Source: Providencia heimbachae ATCC 35613
GTDB lineage: Bacteria > Pseudomonadota > Gammaproteobacteria > Enterobacterales > Enterobacteriaceae
NCBI RefSeq assembly: GCF_001655055.1
Contig: NZ_LXEW01000010.1
Coordinates: 1-64,000 of the forward strand
Direction of reading: 5' to 3'
Length of the DNA stretch: 64,000 nucleotides
Shown: one piece after another, positions 27,930-38,995 of the stretch
How positions within the stretch are numbered: the stretch's first letter is position 1
How the letters are laid out: every line of letters starts with the position of its first letter
Position numbers and translations under genes: made by a program
The notes under the pieces: model-generated
The model's input: the letters and a program-made list of their open reading frames with translations, nothing else
Database searches by the model: none
What the model was told of the DNA's origin: nothing

Positions 27930-28904
27930 TTAACGATAAAGATCTTTACGCTGATAAGGTTCGGTTTCCCCTTCCTTGCGTGTTTTTAGTAATTTAAGGA
28001 TCCAAGTATATTGTTCAGGATTTGGCCTAACAAGATACTCCAACTCCTCATTCATACGCCTTGCTATATATTCATCATCTTTATCATCAATATCATCCAT
28101 AGGTTCACGGATATAAATATGCAGTTGATGCGTTTTATGATCATAAACTGGGAATAAAGGAACGACTTTTGCCTTACAAACTTTCATCAAACGACCTATT
28201 GCAGGCAGCGTTGCTTTATATGTGGCAAAAAAATCGACAAACTCACTATGTTCCGCACCATGATCTTGGTCTGGAAGGTAAAATCCCCAGTAACCTTGCC
28301 TAACTGATGCAATAAATGGCTTAATTCCTGCTTCTCTCGAATGCAGACGCCCACCGAAATGATAACGTGCTTTATTCCATAAATAGTCTGCGACCGGGTT
28401 TTTTTGATGATGAAACATTGCTGCCATTTTTTGTCCCTTGGCAGCAAGCAACATAGCGGGTGCATCAACAGCCCAGCCATGGGGAACCATAAAAATAACA
28501 TTACTTTGCTGTTGTTTGAGCTTTTCAATAATTTCTTCGTTATGCCATTGAGTTCGATCAAGCGTTCTTTGTGAACCACGAATACAGAGCTCTGCCAGCA
28601 TCACAAATGATTGAGGTGCTGTTTCAAACATTCTATCAATTAACTGTTCTCTTTCATTTTCAGTGAGCTCTGGAAAACAATAAAGTAAATTTATTTTAGC
28701 GCGACGGCGAGCACTCTTAGCTATCCGGCCTACCCATTTACCCATTTTGGCAAGCATTGGGTCGCGAATTTTCACAGGAATATACGCTAATCCAGCAAAA
28801 ATAGCGGCGCCTGCCCAAACGCCCCAATATTTAGGAAGTAGGTAAGATTTATGAAATGTTGGCACGTAACCTTTTTTGCTATCAGTGTCTTTATCTTTAT
28901 TCAT
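27930..28904 (-). CDS. lpxM: Lipid A biosynthesis myristoyltransferase (Kdo2-lauroyl-lipid IVA)
   Basis: LpxM adds the last secondary acyl chain to Kdo2-lipid A at the inner membrane. The 324 residues match E. coli LpxM (323). A membrane anchor near residues 27-45 is followed by the HX4D catalytic motif HGWAVD (His142, Asp147). The conserved blocks YWGFYLPDQDHGAEHSEFVDF and ATLPAIGRLMKVC are present, and the C-terminus is YTWILKLLKTRK. The LpxM identity (rather than LpxL or LpxP) is supported by those blocks and by the mepM-znuA neighbours, as in E. coli. Confidence 0.94.
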   Translation of the reverse strand: MNKDKDTDSKKGYVPTFHKSYLLPKYWGVWAGAAIFAGLAYIPVKIRDPMLAKMGKWVGRIAKSARRRAKINLLYCFPELTENEREQLIDRMFETAPQSFVMLAELCIRGSQRTLDRTQWHNEEIIEKLKQQQSNVIFMVPHGWAVDAPAMLLAAKGQKMAAMFHHQKNPVADYLWNKARYHFGGRLHSREAGIKPFIASVRQGYWGFYLPDQDHGAEHSEFVDFFATYKATLPAIGRLMKVCKAKVVPLFPVYDHKTHQLHIYIREPMDDIDDKDDEYIARRMNEELEYLVRPNPEQYTWILKLLKTRKEGETEPYQRKDLYR

Positions 28905-29025
28905 GCTGTACTCAAGTAAATAGTGGCTATCTTTTATAGCCTATAATAGTAATTTTCGGAAGCATTACAAAGAAAACAGGCAGATACAAGTACCTGCCTA
29001 TTATATAAAAATAAATATTAAATGA

Positions 29026-30351
29026 TTACAGTTTGAGCTGCGGTTTGGTTTCTTTTACCACCGCTAGGTACTCTTTACGCTCTTTACCTGTTAAGCCACC
29101 AGAGCTTGGTAATTTTGCGGTCAGTGGGTTTACCGCTTGTTGATTTACCCACATTTCAAAATGGAGATGTGGCCCTGTAGAACGTCCTGTATTACCTGAA
29201 AGTGCAATACGGTCTCCACGTTTCACTTTTTGACCCGGCTTAACGAGTAATTGGCGTAAATGCATGTAACGCGTGGTGTATTGACGCCCATGGCGAATAG
29301 CAATAAAGTTTCCAGCTGCGCCGCTATATTTCGAGACAATCACCTCACCATCTCCTACAGCAAGAACAGGTGTGCCTACTGGCATGGCAAAATCAACACC
29401 TTTATGCGGTGCAACTCTTCCTGTTACTGGGTTTACTCGGCGTGGATTGAATTGTGAGGAAACTCTAAATTGTTTTGTTGTAGGGGAACGCATGAATCCA
29501 CGTTCTAGCCCATTACCTTCGCTGTCATAATAACGGCCATCTTCAGCACGGAAGGCATAATAATTTTTACCATTTGTTTGCAAACGAACACCTACCAATT
29601 GGCTTTGCTCATTTCGCCCGTTCAGCATTTCACGACTCATTAATACGCTAAACTTATCGCCCTTCTTTAATTTTTTGAAGTCAACTTGCCATTGAAGTGC
29701 TTTAATAACTTCTCGGCCTTCATTACGAGTTAACCCTGCTTTATTAGTGCTTTGCGCAAATGAGCCATCTACAGTGCCTTTCATTACACTGTTAGTCCAC
29801 TCACCAGAGCGAATCTCTTTCACTTCCTCAAACTTGTTTGTTGCCCCGACACGATTAAATACTCGTGTTTCACGGCGAGAAACTTCCCAAGTTAATGACT
29901 CTAATTCACCTTGATCTGTTAAGGTCCAATTCAGAGCTTGACCAATTTTCATATTACGTAACGCTTTATGCTGGTTCGATAACGTCGCAACATCGCCCGG
30001 TTCGATACCAAATTGCGTTAAAATAGTTGTTAGGTTATCACCACTTGCAACCACATATTCATGAGGCAAAGGTGCAACATCACCTTCGGCCGCATCAGTA
30101 TCAACAACACCCTCATCCGGTAATTGTTCGCTACTATCTTGAATAATATCGTCAGTAGCATCGGTCGCAGGTAATAATGAAAGAGGAATGATAGTATCAG
30201 GGATACCCTCATTTTCGGTGGTTATTGGGATGTGAACTGGCCGCCATATTGCGACGGCCAGAGTCGCTACTGTGAGCGTACTGAGTACAATTTTGTGGGT
30301 TCTAGACAGGCTACCATATACCTGAGTTAAGCCCTTAGCCATTTGCTGCAC
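29026..30351 (-). CDS. mepM: Murein DD-endopeptidase MepM
   Basis: MepM hydrolyses D-Ala-mDAP crosslinks to let new peptidoglycan be inserted. The 441 residues contain an N-terminal membrane anchor (KIVLSTLTVATLAVAIW), an OapA-like and LysM region (EYVVASGDNLTTILTQFGI, about residues 98-116), and a C-terminal M23 zinc peptidase with HKGVDFAMP and GPHLHFEMW carrying the metal-binding His and Asp. It is 20 bp downstream of znuA on the same strand, so the two may be co-transcribed. Confidence 0.95.
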   Translation of the reverse strand: MQQMAKGLTQVYGSLSRTHKIVLSTLTVATLAVAIWRPVHIPITTENEGIPDTIIPLSLLPATDATDDIIQDSSEQLPDEGVVDTDAAEGDVAPLPHEYVVASGDNLTTILTQFGIEPGDVATLSNQHKALRNMKIGQALNWTLTDQGELESLTWEVSRRETRVFNRVGATNKFEEVKEIRSGEWTNSVMKGTVDGSFAQSTNKAGLTRNEGREVIKALQWQVDFKKLKKGDKFSVLMSREMLNGRNEQSQLVGVRLQTNGKNYYAFRAEDGRYYDSEGNGLERGFMRSPTTKQFRVSSQFNPRRVNPVTGRVAPHKGVDFAMPVGTPVLAVGDGEVIVSKYSGAAGNFIAIRHGRQYTTRYMHLRQLLVKPGQKVKRGDRIALSGNTGRSTGPHLHFEMWVNQQAVNPLTAKLPSSGGLTGKERKEYLAVVKETKPQLKL

Positions 30352-30371
30352 TTAAAAAATTCCTTCTATTC

Positions 30372-31331
30372 CTAATTCAGGCAGCTCGCGTATTGTTTCG
30401 ACAGTTGTGTCAAAAACTGCATATAGCTATCTGGTCCAATTGCCAGCCCACTACCTAGTGGGTCGAGAGTACCCATTTTGACTCCCGTATTTCGTGCTAC
30501 GCTTTCTATAACTGCGGGCCTAAATTGTGGCTCAGCAAAAACGCATTGCGCTTTGTGCTCAACCAGTTGAGTTCGTATTTGATGTAATTTCTGCGCACCA
30601 GGCTGAATTTCTGGGTTTATCGTAAAATGCCCCAACGGAGCCAATTGATAATGTTTTTCAAAGTAGCCATAAGCATCGTGAAAAACGAAATAACCCTTGT
30701 TTTTGGCTGGCTCTAAAATATTAACAATATTCTTGTCATTTTGCGCCATATTTTCTTTGAATTTACGAAGGTTTACGTCCAGCTTATCTTTTTGATCAGG
30801 ATAAAGCGCTAGTAACCGTTCATAAATGTCCAGTGCTGCCAAATTTGCAATCTCTGGGGACAGCCAAATATGCATATTATACTCACCATGGTGATGATGT
30901 TCGTGATCCTCATCATGGTTAGCGCCATCAGTATCTGAGTGCCCCTCTTCATGCCCCTCAGCATCAGCCATGAGGAGTGTCTTAATATTTGGTTGCTCTG
31001 CCAATGCTAGGCGTTTATTCTGCTCTAATGTATTGATAGGCTTCTGTAAAAACATTTCCATCTCAGGGCCAACCCATATAAATAAGTCTGCTTGTTTGAT
31101 TTTTTTCAAATCAGAGGGTTTTAGCGCATAATCATGAGGCGATGCACCATCTGGCAATAAAACGGTTGTCTCTGTTACGCCATCCGCGATGCCTGCTGCG
31201 ATAAATGCTAATGGACGAAGCGATGTAACAACATCTGCACTGGCGGTTGAGGCCATAGTTGCAGTTAAAATTGAGGTCGCCACTGCCCCTAAAAGGAATT
31301 TACGGGCAATGTGTTTCGATTTATGTATCAT
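30372..31331 (-). CDS. znuA: Zinc ABC transporter periplasmic binding protein ZnuA
   Basis: ZnuA delivers periplasmic zinc to ZnuBC. The 319 residues start with a signal peptide ending near STASA, followed by the cluster A-I solute-binding fold. The zinc-binding histidine-rich loop lies at residues 127-148, including a run of four His. The metal ligand region SPHDYALKPSDL and the motif NMHIWLSPEIA are present. It is divergent from znuC across a Zur box. Confidence 0.96.
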   Translation of the reverse strand: MIHKSKHIARKFLLGAVATSILTATMASTASADVVTSLRPLAFIAAGIADGVTETTVLLPDGASPHDYALKPSDLKKIKQADLFIWVGPEMEMFLQKPINTLEQNKRLALAEQPNIKTLLMADAEGHEEGHSDTDGANHDEDHEHHHHGEYNMHIWLSPEIANLAALDIYERLLALYPDQKDKLDVNLRKFKENMAQNDKNIVNILEPAKNKGYFVFHDAYGYFEKHYQLAPLGHFTINPEIQPGAQKLHQIRTQLVEHKAQCVFAEPQFRPAVIESVARNTGVKMGTLDPLGSGLAIGPDSYMQFLTQLSKQYASCLN

Positions 31332-31360
31332 AGCAGTCTTTTTTCCGTGATTTTAATGTT

Positions 31361-31383
31361 GAAATGTTATAATATAACACAAC
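31361..31383. promoter_or_regulatory. Zur box between znuA and znuC
   Basis: The 23-bp site opens GAAATGTTATAATATAACA. That is nearly the consensus Zur palindrome of enterobacteria, with only the last positions degenerate. It sits in the 77-bp divergent spacer between znuA and znuC, so zinc-bound Zur would repress both transcripts. Confidence 0.9.
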
Positions 31384-31408
31384 ATGAATTCTGCAAGATG
31401 TTTTTAAC

Positions 31409-32176
31409 ATGCAACCATTACTAAATTTAAATAAAATATCCGTTTCCTTTGGCGCAAAACAAGTTCTCAAAGATGTCACTTTTGAATTAAATAAAGGTGA
31501 TATCGTGACGTTATTGGGACCAAATGGTGCTGGAAAATCAACGATTGTCCGCGTTGTTTTAGGTTTATTGGAGCCAACATCAGGCACAATTAAAAGAGCT
31601 TCCAAGCTGTCTGTTGGCTATGTGCCGCAGAAGCTGCATTTAGATACCACTCTGCCTTTAACCGTTAAACGATTTATGATGTTAAAAATTGGGGTACGCT
31701 CAACGCATCTATTGCCTGCACTTGAACGAGTGAAAGCAACCCATCTAATTGACCAGCCAATGCAAAAATTATCAGGTGGTGAAACACAACGTGTTTTACT
31801 CGCCCGTGCCCTGCTCAATAAACCTGATTTATTAGTGCTTGATGAACCCGCTCAAGGCGTTGACATCACAGGCCAAGTTGCCCTTTATGACTTAATTAAT
31901 CAACTTAGAACAGAACTTGGTTGCGCGGTGTTGATGGTTTCACATGATTTACATCTGGTCATGGCAAAAACCGATAAAGTCCTGTGTATCAATGGCCATA
32001 TTTGTTGCTCTGGTACTCCCGATGCTGTTTCTAATCATCCTGAATTTGTGGCTATGTTTGGCTATCGAGGCGCCCAGCAGTTGGGCGTTTATCGCCACCA
32101 GCACAACCATCAACACGATTTAGAAGGTAATGTTATCGCGCCACACCAGCACAGCAAGGACTGCAAACATGATTGA
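31409..32176 (+). CDS. znuC: Zinc ABC transporter ATP-binding protein ZnuC
   Basis: ZnuC is the ATPase of the ZnuABC importer. The 255 residues contain Walker [12 protein letters not shown], the signature [16 protein letters not shown], Walker [13 protein letters not shown], and the switch His in MVSHDLHLV. The His-rich C-terminus ([13 protein letters not shown]) is typical of ZnuC. It overlaps znuB by 8 bp. Confidence 0.96.
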   Translation: MQPLLNLNKISVSFGAKQVLKDVTFELNKGDIVTLLGPNGAGKSTIVRVVLGLLEPTSGTIKRASKLSVGYVPQKLHLDTTLPLTVKRFMMLKIGVRSTHLLPALERVKATHLIDQPMQKLSGGETQRVLLARALLNKPDLLVLDEPAQGVDITGQVALYDLINQLRTELGCAVLMVSHDLHLVMAKTDKVLCINGHICCSGTPDAVSNHPEFVAMFGYRGAQQLGVYRHQHNHQHDLEGNVIAPHQHSKDCKHD

Positions 32177-32954
32177 ATTATTATTGCCAGGTTGGATAGC
32201 GGGTATGTTATTAGCTATCGCCGCCGGGCCTTTAGGATCATTTGTTGTTTGGCGCCGTATGTCCTATTTCGGCGATACCCTTGCTCACGCGTCTTTATTA
32301 GGTGTCGCATTTGGTTTGCTATTAAATATCAACCCATTTTATGCGGTTATTGCCGTTACTTTGCTATTAGCTCTTATTTTAGTTTGGCTAGAAAAACGCC
32401 CACAACTCGCTGTCGATACCCTACTTGGTATTATGGCTCACAGCTCTTTATCCCTCGGTTTAGTTGTAGTGAGTTTAATGGCCAATGTCCGTGTTGATTT
32501 AATGGCATATTTATTCGGTGACCTACTCTCCGTCACTTATGAAGATATTATCACTATATTGATTGGCGTTGTTGTCGTTTGCGGGTTGCTTTTTTATCGT
32601 TGGCGAGCACTTTTATCGATCACAGTGAGTTCTGAGCTAGCTTTTGTCGATGGTATTAATATTCAAAGGCTACGTTTATTGCTCATGCTCGTCACTGCGT
32701 TAACTATTGGTATCGCAATGAAATTTGTCGGCGCATTAATTATCACATCGCTGCTGATCATACCCGCTGCGACAGCACGTCGTTTTGCAAGAATACCAGA
32801 GCAAATGGCTTGTATCGCGGTATTCATTGGTATGTTATCAGTCACTGGTGGCCTTACTTTTTCAGCCTTTTATGATACTCCGGCTGGGCCTTCGGTCGTC
32901 CTTGTTTCCGCAGTATTATTTGTATTGAGTTTATTTGCTAAAGCAAAAAATTAA
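32169..32954 (+). CDS. znuB: Zinc ABC transporter permease ZnuB
   Basis: ZnuB forms the inner-membrane zinc channel. The ATG at 32169 ([16 protein letters not shown]) gives 261 residues, equal to E. coli. The permease has about eight membrane helices and the [17 protein letters not shown] loop that contacts ZnuC. Its first codons overlap the end of znuC, showing coupled translation. Confidence 0.95.
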   Translation: MIELLLPGWIAGMLLAIAAGPLGSFVVWRRMSYFGDTLAHASLLGVAFGLLLNINPFYAVIAVTLLLALILVWLEKRPQLAVDTLLGIMAHSSLSLGLVVVSLMANVRVDLMAYLFGDLLSVTYEDIITILIGVVVVCGLLFYRWRALLSITVSSELAFVDGINIQRLRLLLMLVTALTIGIAMKFVGALIITSLLIIPAATARRFARIPEQMACIAVFIGMLSVTGGLTFSAFYDTPAGPSVVLVSAVLFVLSLFAKAKN

Positions 32955-32983
32955 TATCAACGTATAAAAACATGTCTGGCTTC

Positions 32984-33030
32984 AACAAAAAACGCCCTAT
33001 TCAATCCAATGAAATAGGGCGTTTTTTGTT
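32984..33030. terminator. Bidirectional terminator between znuB and ruvB
   Basis: An 18-bp perfect stem (AACAAAAAACGCCCTATT and its complement) separated by an 11-nt loop lies between convergent genes. A/T arms give U-tracts in both directions. Confidence 0.95.
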
Positions 33031-33038
33031 AATAGTAA

Positions 33039-34049
33039 TTATATTTCTTTTGGTGTTAAACCAAAATGCAAATAAGCGTGTGCAGTGGCCATTCTACCGC
33101 GCGGTGTACGTTGAATAAACCCTTGTTGAATCAAATAAGGCTCTAGTACATCTTCAATTGTTTCACGCTCTTCACCGATAGCGGCTGCAAGGTTATCCAC
33201 CCCAACAGGACCACCCATAAATTTATCGATGATGGCGACTAATAATTTGCGATCCATATAATCAAAGCCAGCTGCATCGACGTTTAACATATCCAGCGCT
33301 TTATTCGCCATCGTTTCATCGATAGAACCGTCACCTTTAACCTGTGCAAAATCACGAACTCGACGTAATAAACGGTTAGTGATCCTTGGTGTGCCTCGAG
33401 AGCGCATCGCGACTTGTAATGCGCCTTCATCCGTAATATCAAGCCCCATATACTGGGCACTACGCTTAACAATATGTTGCAAATCATCAACTTGATAAAA
33501 TTCGAGTCGTTGCACAATACCAAACCGGTCTCTTAATGGTGATGTTAATGAACCCGCTCTTGTGGTTGCACCAATTAGAGTGAAAGGTGGCAAATCTATT
33601 TTAATCGAGCGAGCAGCAGGCCCTTCACCAATCATAATATCGAGTTGGTAATCTTCCATTGCAGGATAGAGTATTTCCTCAACAACAGGCGATAATCGAT
33701 GGATTTCATCGATAAACAATACATCGTGGGGCTCTAAGTTTGTTAACATCGCCGCCAAATCGCCCGCTTTTTCTAAAACAGGCCCAGACGTTGTACGTAA
33801 ATTAACACCCAGTTCATTAGCAACGATACCCGCTAACGTGGTTTTACCCAGCCCTGGAGGACCGAAAATCAACAAATGGTCAAGAGCATCTCCGCGCATT
33901 TTCGTCGCTTGAATGAATATTTCCATTTGCTCTTTAACCTGCGGCTGCCCAATATACTCTTTGAGCAGTTTTGGTCTGATCGCACGATCAATCGCTTCTT
34001 CTTCGCTATGTAAAATTTCTGCGGAAATCAGGCGATCTGCTTCAATCAT
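33039..34049 (-). CDS. ruvB: Holliday junction branch migration ATPase RuvB
   Basis: RuvB is the hexameric AAA+ motor that drives branch migration with RuvA. The ATG at 34049 gives MIEADRLIS and 336 residues, exactly the E. coli length. Walker [10 protein letters not shown], Walker [10 protein letters not shown], sensor GATTRAGSL and the C-terminal winged helix ([11 protein letters not shown]) are present. It lies 42 bp downstream of ruvA. Confidence 0.97.
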   Translation of the reverse strand: MIEADRLISAEILHSEEEAIDRAIRPKLLKEYIGQPQVKEQMEIFIQATKMRGDALDHLLIFGPPGLGKTTLAGIVANELGVNLRTTSGPVLEKAGDLAAMLTNLEPHDVLFIDEIHRLSPVVEEILYPAMEDYQLDIMIGEGPAARSIKIDLPPFTLIGATTRAGSLTSPLRDRFGIVQRLEFYQVDDLQHIVKRSAQYMGLDITDEGALQVAMRSRGTPRITNRLLRRVRDFAQVKGDGSIDETMANKALDMLNVDAAGFDYMDRKLLVAIIDKFMGGPVGVDNLAAAIGEERETIEDVLEPYLIQQGFIQRTPRGRMATAHAYLHFGLTPKEI

Positions 34050-34091
34050 CGTTTTATCTCTCAATCAAGATGCTGCAATCAAGGCACTGTA

Positions 34092-34709
34092 TTAAAGTGC
34101 GGCACGTAAAGCATCACGAATTAATGTCTCTGAATCACTACCCGGTTTAGCCACTTTACTAACCATGCGGCTAGCTTCTTGTGGCTTATAACCTAGCGCT
34201 ATCAATGCTGCTGCCGCTTCGGCTTCTATATCCGCTGAGCTCGGGACTCTATTGTTTACATCCGGTAAGTTGATATCGCTGGTTTGATTAAACAGATCAC
34301 CATTTAAACCTTTAAAGCGGTCTTTCATTTCAACAACTAAGCGTTCAGCTGTCTTTTTGCCAATTCCTGGTAATTTAACTAAAGAGGCAATAGCTTCATT
34401 TTCAATTGCAGACACAAATTGTTGTGCCGACATGCCTGATAGAATAGCCAATGCTAATTTTGGACCAACACCGTTGACTTTAATCAGCTCTTTAAACAAC
34501 GCTCGCTCTTGTTTATCATTGAAGCCATACAGTAATTGCGCGTCTTCCCGCACGACGAAATGAGTGAATACTATCGCTTCTTGACCAATATCAGGTAACT
34601 CATAGAAGCAAGTCATTGGCATATGAACTTCATAACCAACACCTTGTAGCTCTAATAACACTATTGGTGGTTGCTTTTCTAATACTATGCCACGTAAACG
34701 ACCAATCAC
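34092..34709 (-). CDS. ruvA: Holliday junction branch migration protein RuvA
   Basis: RuvA tetramers bind the four-way junction and load RuvB. The 205 residues show the OB-fold domain I ([20 protein letters not shown]), two helix-hairpin-helix motifs ([13 protein letters not shown] and [13 protein letters not shown]), and the small domain III that binds RuvB. It lies 100 bp after ruvC. Confidence 0.97.
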   Translation of the reverse strand: MIGRLRGIVLEKQPPIVLLELQGVGYEVHMPMTCFYELPDIGQEAIVFTHFVVREDAQLLYGFNDKQERALFKELIKVNGVGPKLALAILSGMSAQQFVSAIENEAIASLVKLPGIGKKTAERLVVEMKDRFKGLNGDLFNQTSDINLPDVNNRVPSSADIEAEAAAALIALGYKPQEASRMVSKVAKPGSDSETLIRDALRAAL

Positions 34710-34809
34710 GCTGATGCCCTCAGTTAAAATCTGACTTAAGGCTATTTTAGCCCACAGTTATCAATAGTGCTGTTTATACCACAAAAATAGCTGGATGCAT
34801 ATCCAGCCA

Positions 34810-35331
34810 TTATCTTAAACGTCCTCGCGTCAATATCAAGCGCGGATCACCGACTCTGAGAAGATTTTGATTGAAATGGCAATGAGTGATGGCAATTGCC
34901 AATGCATCAGCCGCATCAGATTGTGGATTAGCGGAAAGCTTTAATAGGGATTTAACCATATGTTGTACTTGGCTTTTCTCTGCGGCGCCAGTCCCAACCA
35001 CCGTTTGTTTAACTTGACGCGCTGCGTATTCAAATACCGGAATATTTTGATTCGCGGCAGCCACAATTGCTACCCCACGAGCCTGCCCTAATTTAAGTGC
35101 AGAATCCGCATTTTTCGCCATAAAAACTTGTTCTATTGACAACACATCCGGTTGGTATTGCGTGATAATTTCCGAGACCCCCGCATAAATACGTTGCAGA
35201 CGGCTTGGTAAATCATCAACTTGGGTACGAATACAACCACTCCCCATATAAAGTAGCTGCCTACCTTGTTGGCGAATAACACCATAGCCCGTTACCCGAG
35301 AGCCTGGGTCAATACCTAAAATAATCGCCAT
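34810..35331 (-). CDS. ruvC: Holliday junction endonuclease RuvC
   Basis: RuvC resolves Holliday junctions by paired nicks. The RNase H-like catalytic residues are recognisable in [14 protein letters not shown] (Asp7), SIEQVFM, and [13 protein letters not shown]. The 173 residues equal E. coli RuvC. The gap to the upstream yebC, 268 bp, is larger than in E. coli. Confidence 0.97.
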   Translation of the reverse strand: MAIILGIDPGSRVTGYGVIRQQGRQLLYMGSGCIRTQVDDLPSRLQRIYAGVSEIITQYQPDVLSIEQVFMAKNADSALKLGQARGVAIVAAANQNIPVFEYAARQVKQTVVGTGAAEKSQVQHMVKSLLKLSANPQSDAADALAIAITHCHFNQNLLRVGDPRLILTRGRLR

Positions 35332-35599
35332 ATGAAACCTATTGATGCCTTTTATTATTTATCATGTCATCTTAGCTGTATCTAATTGGTATCACAACAT
35401 ATCGCCAACGATAAACCCTAATCATCACGATTAACTCACCGTAACCAAAGGGATATGAATGAATAAGCGAGAATATTTGCCGTAGTGATATAAAGCAGAT
35501 GAATAAAAAGGAATATTCGTTGGAAGGCGTTAGAGAAAACAGACTGTCATCAGCCCGCTTTCTCTACGCAGATGCTCTGATTGCTAGCAAGCAGTATGA
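35332..35599. other. yebC-ruvC intergenic region
   Basis: This 268-bp spacer could carry a separate ruvC promoter. An 8-bp inverted repeat TAGAGAAA (35531-35538) / TTTCTCTA (35559-35566) forms a hairpin that has no U-tract on the minus strand. No gene was found. Confidence 0.4.
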
Positions 35600-36343
35600 C
35601 TATAATAGCTCTGCCACTTCATCAGAAATATCACCATTATGGTAAACTTCTTGAACATCATCAGAATCTTCTAACATGTCGATAAGACGCATTAATTTTG
35701 GGGCTGTTTCCGCATCAAGTTCTGCCGTTATTGACGGGATCATCGACACTTCAGCGGCATCGCTGCTAAAACCGGCAGCATCGAGCGCATCTTTAACCGC
35801 ACCAAATGTTTCAAACGTGGTGTAAACATCAATCGCACCATCGTCATAAGTTTCAACATCTTCTGCGCCCGCTTCAAGCGCTGCGTCCATCAATGCATCT
35901 TCATCAACACCCGGCGCATAAGTAATTACGCCACGTTTAGTGAAAAGATAAGATACAGAACCATCAGTACCTAGGTTACCACCGGTTTTAGTAAAAGCAT
36001 GGCGTACTTCAGATACAGTACGGTTACGGTTGTCGCTTAAGCATTCAACCATTACAGCTGTACCGCCTGGTCCATAACCTTCATAAATGATGGTTTCCAT
36101 ATTATCGTTTTCATCATTACCTACACCACGTGCGATAGCCCGGTTTAAGGTGTCGCGAGTCATGTTGTTTGATAATGCTTTATCGATAGCCGCACGCAAG
36201 CGTGGGTTAGTGGCTGGATCGCCACCGCCTAAACGTGCAGCTGTCACTAGCTCACGAATGATTTTAGTAAAAATTTTACCGCGCTTAGCATCTTGTGCCG
36301 CTTTACGGTGTTTGGTATTGGCCCATTTACTATGACCTGCCAT
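35600..36343 (-). CDS. yebC: YebC/PmpR family protein
   Basis: YebC proteins (TACO1 family) relieve ribosome stalling on difficult motifs and were earlier described as transcription regulators. The opening [22 protein letters not shown] and the 247 residues match E. coli YebC (246). It lies 30 bp downstream of nudB and is likely part of the aspS-nudB-yebC operon. Confidence 0.95.
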   Translation of the reverse strand: MAGHSKWANTKHRKAAQDAKRGKIFTKIIRELVTAARLGGGDPATNPRLRAAIDKALSNNMTRDTLNRAIARGVGNDENDNMETIIYEGYGPGGTAVMVECLSDNRNRTVSEVRHAFTKTGGNLGTDGSVSYLFTKRGVITYAPGVDEDALMDAALEAGAEDVETYDDGAIDVYTTFETFGAVKDALDAAGFSSDAAEVSMIPSITAELDAETAPKLMRLIDMLEDSDDVQEVYHNGDISDEVAELL

Positions 36344-36373
36344 GAAATATCTCCAAAAACGTCAATAAAATAA

Positions 36374-36805
36374 TTAAACAGCAAATTCTAAAATAGCCTG
36401 ACTGTTGCTCCATGATTTGGTTAAATCTGCCGCCTCTTTGGGTCGCATCCAACGAAAATCAGAGTGTTCGGTCAGTAATGGCGTTTGTTCTTTACTGAGC
36501 ACCATTTTAAACCAATGTTCCTTACAATGAGTAACATCCGGTGCATAACGATGCCTGAAATGCGGGAAAATTTCAAAAATGACACTGCGAGACAAATCCT
36601 GTAATTGATTTTTTTGTGGGGTAAACCCAGTCTCTTCTTTGATTTCGCGAAAAGCGGTTGCATATGCTTTTTCATGAAGTTCCAGACTTCCGGTAACCGA
36701 TTGCCAAAAGTCTGGGTCATCTTTGCGCCGCATCATAAGCACCCGACCACTATCTTCAGCCATAATAATGACTAATACCGATTCAGGGCGCTTATAATTT
36801 TTCAT
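36374..36805 (-). CDS. nudB: Dihydroneopterin triphosphate diphosphatase
   Basis: NudB removes pyrophosphate from dihydroneopterin triphosphate in folate synthesis. The 143-residue NUDIX protein has the family blocks KRPESVLVIIMAEDSGRVLMMRR, DDPDFWQSVTGS, the NUDIX box REIKEETGF, and HFRHRYAPDVTHCKEHWF. In the box opening the Gly-x5-Glu segment reads GSLELHEKA. The start is 11 nt after aspS, as in E. coli. Confidence 0.92.
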   Translation of the reverse strand: MKNYKRPESVLVIIMAEDSGRVLMMRRKDDPDFWQSVTGSLELHEKAYATAFREIKEETGFTPQKNQLQDLSRSVIFEIFPHFRHRYAPDVTHCKEHWFKMVLSKEQTPLLTEHSDFRWMRPKEAADLTKSWSNSQAILEFAV

Positions 36806-36816
36806 ATTATGAGTGC

Positions 36817-38589
36817 TTACTCTTCTTTTTCTTTAGCAACAACAGCGATAGCTAGTTCTGCCAATGACGCAGGGTTAGCAAAACTTGGCGCATCAGTCAT
36901 TAAGCATGCAGCGGCTGTCGTTTTAGGGAAAGCAATAACATCACGAATGTTATCTGTACCCGTCAATAACATCACTAAACGGTCAAGACCAAATGCTAAA
37001 CCTGCATGTGGCGGTGTACCGTATTTAAGTGCATCAAGAAGGAAACCAAATTTTTCGCGTTGGTCTTCTTCATTAATACCCAATATGCCAAACACCGTTT
37101 GTTGCATTTCGCTGCGATGAATACGGACAGAGCCACCACCGACTTCATAACCGTTAATCACCATATCGTAAGCATTGGCTACGGCTTCTTCAGGTTTTTG
37201 CTTTAAATCTTCTGGCAAGAAATCTTTTGGCGAGGTGAATGGATGGTGCATCGCAGTTAAGCCGCCTTCCCCATTCTCTTCAAACATTGGGAAATCAATG
37301 ACCCAAAGTGGCTGCCAGCTATTTAAATTGGTAATTTCAAAATCACGACCAACTTTTAAGCGTAATGCACCCATTGAATCAGTCACTACATTTTTATTAC
37401 CCGCGCCGAAGAGGATAATGTCACCATCTGCGGCTTCAGTACGGCTAAGCAGTTGCTCGATAATCTCTTCATTTAGGAATTTAGCCACCGGGCTTTGAAT
37501 GCCTTCAAGGCCTTTTGCTCGCTCGTTGACTTTCATCCACGCTAAGCCTTTAGCGCCATAAATACCAACAAATTGCCCATAATCATCAATTTGCTTACGG
37601 GTCATTGCTGCACCGCCAGGCACTTTCAGCGCCGCAACACGGCCTTTAGGGTCATTCGCAGGGCCTGCAAATACGGCAAATTCGACATTTTTAACGATAT
37701 CTGCAACATCCACTAATTCCATCGGATTACGTAGGTCAGGTTTGTCTGAACCATAACGACGCATTGCTTCTGCAAAGGTCATAATTGGGAAATTGCCTAA
37801 ATCGACGTCTTTAACATCAATCCAAAGCTGACGGATCATTCGTTCCATCACTTCACGAACTTGTTCCGCGGTCATAAAAGAGGTTTCAACGTCTATCTGG
37901 GTAAATTCAGGTTGACGGTCAGCACGTAAATCTTCATCACGGAAGCATTTTACTATTTGATAATAACGGTCAAACCCAGACATCATCAGAAGTTGTTTAA
38001 ACAACTGAGGCGATTGCGGCAGTGCGTAAAATTTACCTTTATGAACACGGCTTGGCACTAAGTAGTCACGCGCACCTTCGGGAGTCGCTTTGGTTAACAT
38101 TGGTGTTTCAACGTCGACAAACCCTTCAGTATCCATAAAGTTACGTACAAAGCTGGTAACTCTTGCACGGGTACGTAAACGTTCGGACATTTCAGGGCGA
38201 CGCAAATCAAGATAGCGATACTTTAAGCGGCGCTCTTCTGTATTAATTTGGTTGCTATCGAGCGGTAGAGGCTCAGATTTATTGAATACGTGGAGATCTT
38301 CAGCAAAGATTTCAATTTCCCCCGTCGCCATATCTTTATTTTTCTGGCTATCTGGGCGAGCGCGTACTGTTCCTGTGATTTGGATGCAGAACTCATTACG
38401 CAGTTCTGACGCTTTTACAAATATGTCTTTACGCTCAGGATCGAAGAAAACTTGAACGATGCCTTCACGGTCACGCATATCGATAAAAATCAAACCACCC
38501 AAATCACGACGGCGGTTTACCCATCCACAAAGAGTGACCATTTGGCCTTCATGAGCAATGTTTAACTGCCCACAATAATTAGTACGCAT
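36817..38589 (-). CDS. aspS: Aspartyl-tRNA synthetase
   Basis: AspS charges tRNA-Asp. The 590 residues match E. coli AspS. The N-terminal OB-fold anticodon domain ([26 protein letters not shown]) is followed by the class II core with motif 2 ([20 protein letters not shown]) and motif 3 ([15 protein letters not shown]). The bacterial-type insertion GAD domain lies between. It is the first gene of the operon running to yebC. Confidence 0.97.
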   Translation of the reverse strand: MRTNYCGQLNIAHEGQMVTLCGWVNRRRDLGGLIFIDMRDREGIVQVFFDPERKDIFVKASELRNEFCIQITGTVRARPDSQKNKDMATGEIEIFAEDLHVFNKSEPLPLDSNQINTEERRLKYRYLDLRRPEMSERLRTRARVTSFVRNFMDTEGFVDVETPMLTKATPEGARDYLVPSRVHKGKFYALPQSPQLFKQLLMMSGFDRYYQIVKCFRDEDLRADRQPEFTQIDVETSFMTAEQVREVMERMIRQLWIDVKDVDLGNFPIMTFAEAMRRYGSDKPDLRNPMELVDVADIVKNVEFAVFAGPANDPKGRVAALKVPGGAAMTRKQIDDYGQFVGIYGAKGLAWMKVNERAKGLEGIQSPVAKFLNEEIIEQLLSRTEAADGDIILFGAGNKNVVTDSMGALRLKVGRDFEITNLNSWQPLWVIDFPMFEENGEGGLTAMHHPFTSPKDFLPEDLKQKPEEAVANAYDMVINGYEVGGGSVRIHRSEMQQTVFGILGINEEDQREKFGFLLDALKYGTPPHAGLAFGLDRLVMLLTGTDNIRDVIAFPKTTAAACLMTDAPSFANPASLAELAIAVVAKEKEE

Positions 38590-38796
38590 ACAATATCCTT
38601 TTACTCAGCTTGTTGTGCATTTGCTTGCTGCGGAAATTTGGCATCTTGCTGAACATTGAGCTGAAAATTCAGAATGTCAAAAAGGCAGACATTATACCGG
38701 AAATTCTGTTAGACAAATAGTTACCTATTCAGCATAAAGCCTAAATCATTTTGTTTTTAATCACGTTTTCATTGACTTTATATCAACAGAAATTTT

Positions 38797-38870
38797 TATA
38801 CTCGAATTATTTCAAGTTTCAGGTATTGGGCACAGCCAACACCCCTAAAAATTGAATACGACGGGTATAT
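38797..38870. repeat. Core-deleted ERIC element
   Basis: The left arm (TATACTCGAATTATTTC) and right arm (CAGCCAACACCCC ... GACGGGTATA) of an ERIC are present. The central part with the CATAC/GTATG core is absent, so the element is about 74 bp. It ends within the first bases of the full ERIC that follows. Confidence 0.8.
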
Positions 38871-38995
38871 ACCCTATATAGTTCAAATTTTAGGTAGGCG
38901 GCAAGAGAAGCGCCATCCCGATGAGCATACATAAGTATGTGATTCGGGTGACTGAGCGCAGCCAACACCCCTAAAAATTGAAATATGACGGGTAT
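38868..38995. repeat. Full-length ERIC element
   Basis: About 128 bp with termini TATACCC and GGGTATG. The core is AGCATACATAAGTATGTGA and the arms are complementary (ATTTTAGGTAGGCGG with CACCCCTAAAAAT). It matches the 127-bp ERIC/IRU architecture of enterobacteria. Confidence 0.88.

Noticed and set aside
31321-31605. Reverse-strand frame overlapping znuC
   Set aside because: It is antisense to a clear ABC ATPase gene and shows no independent features.
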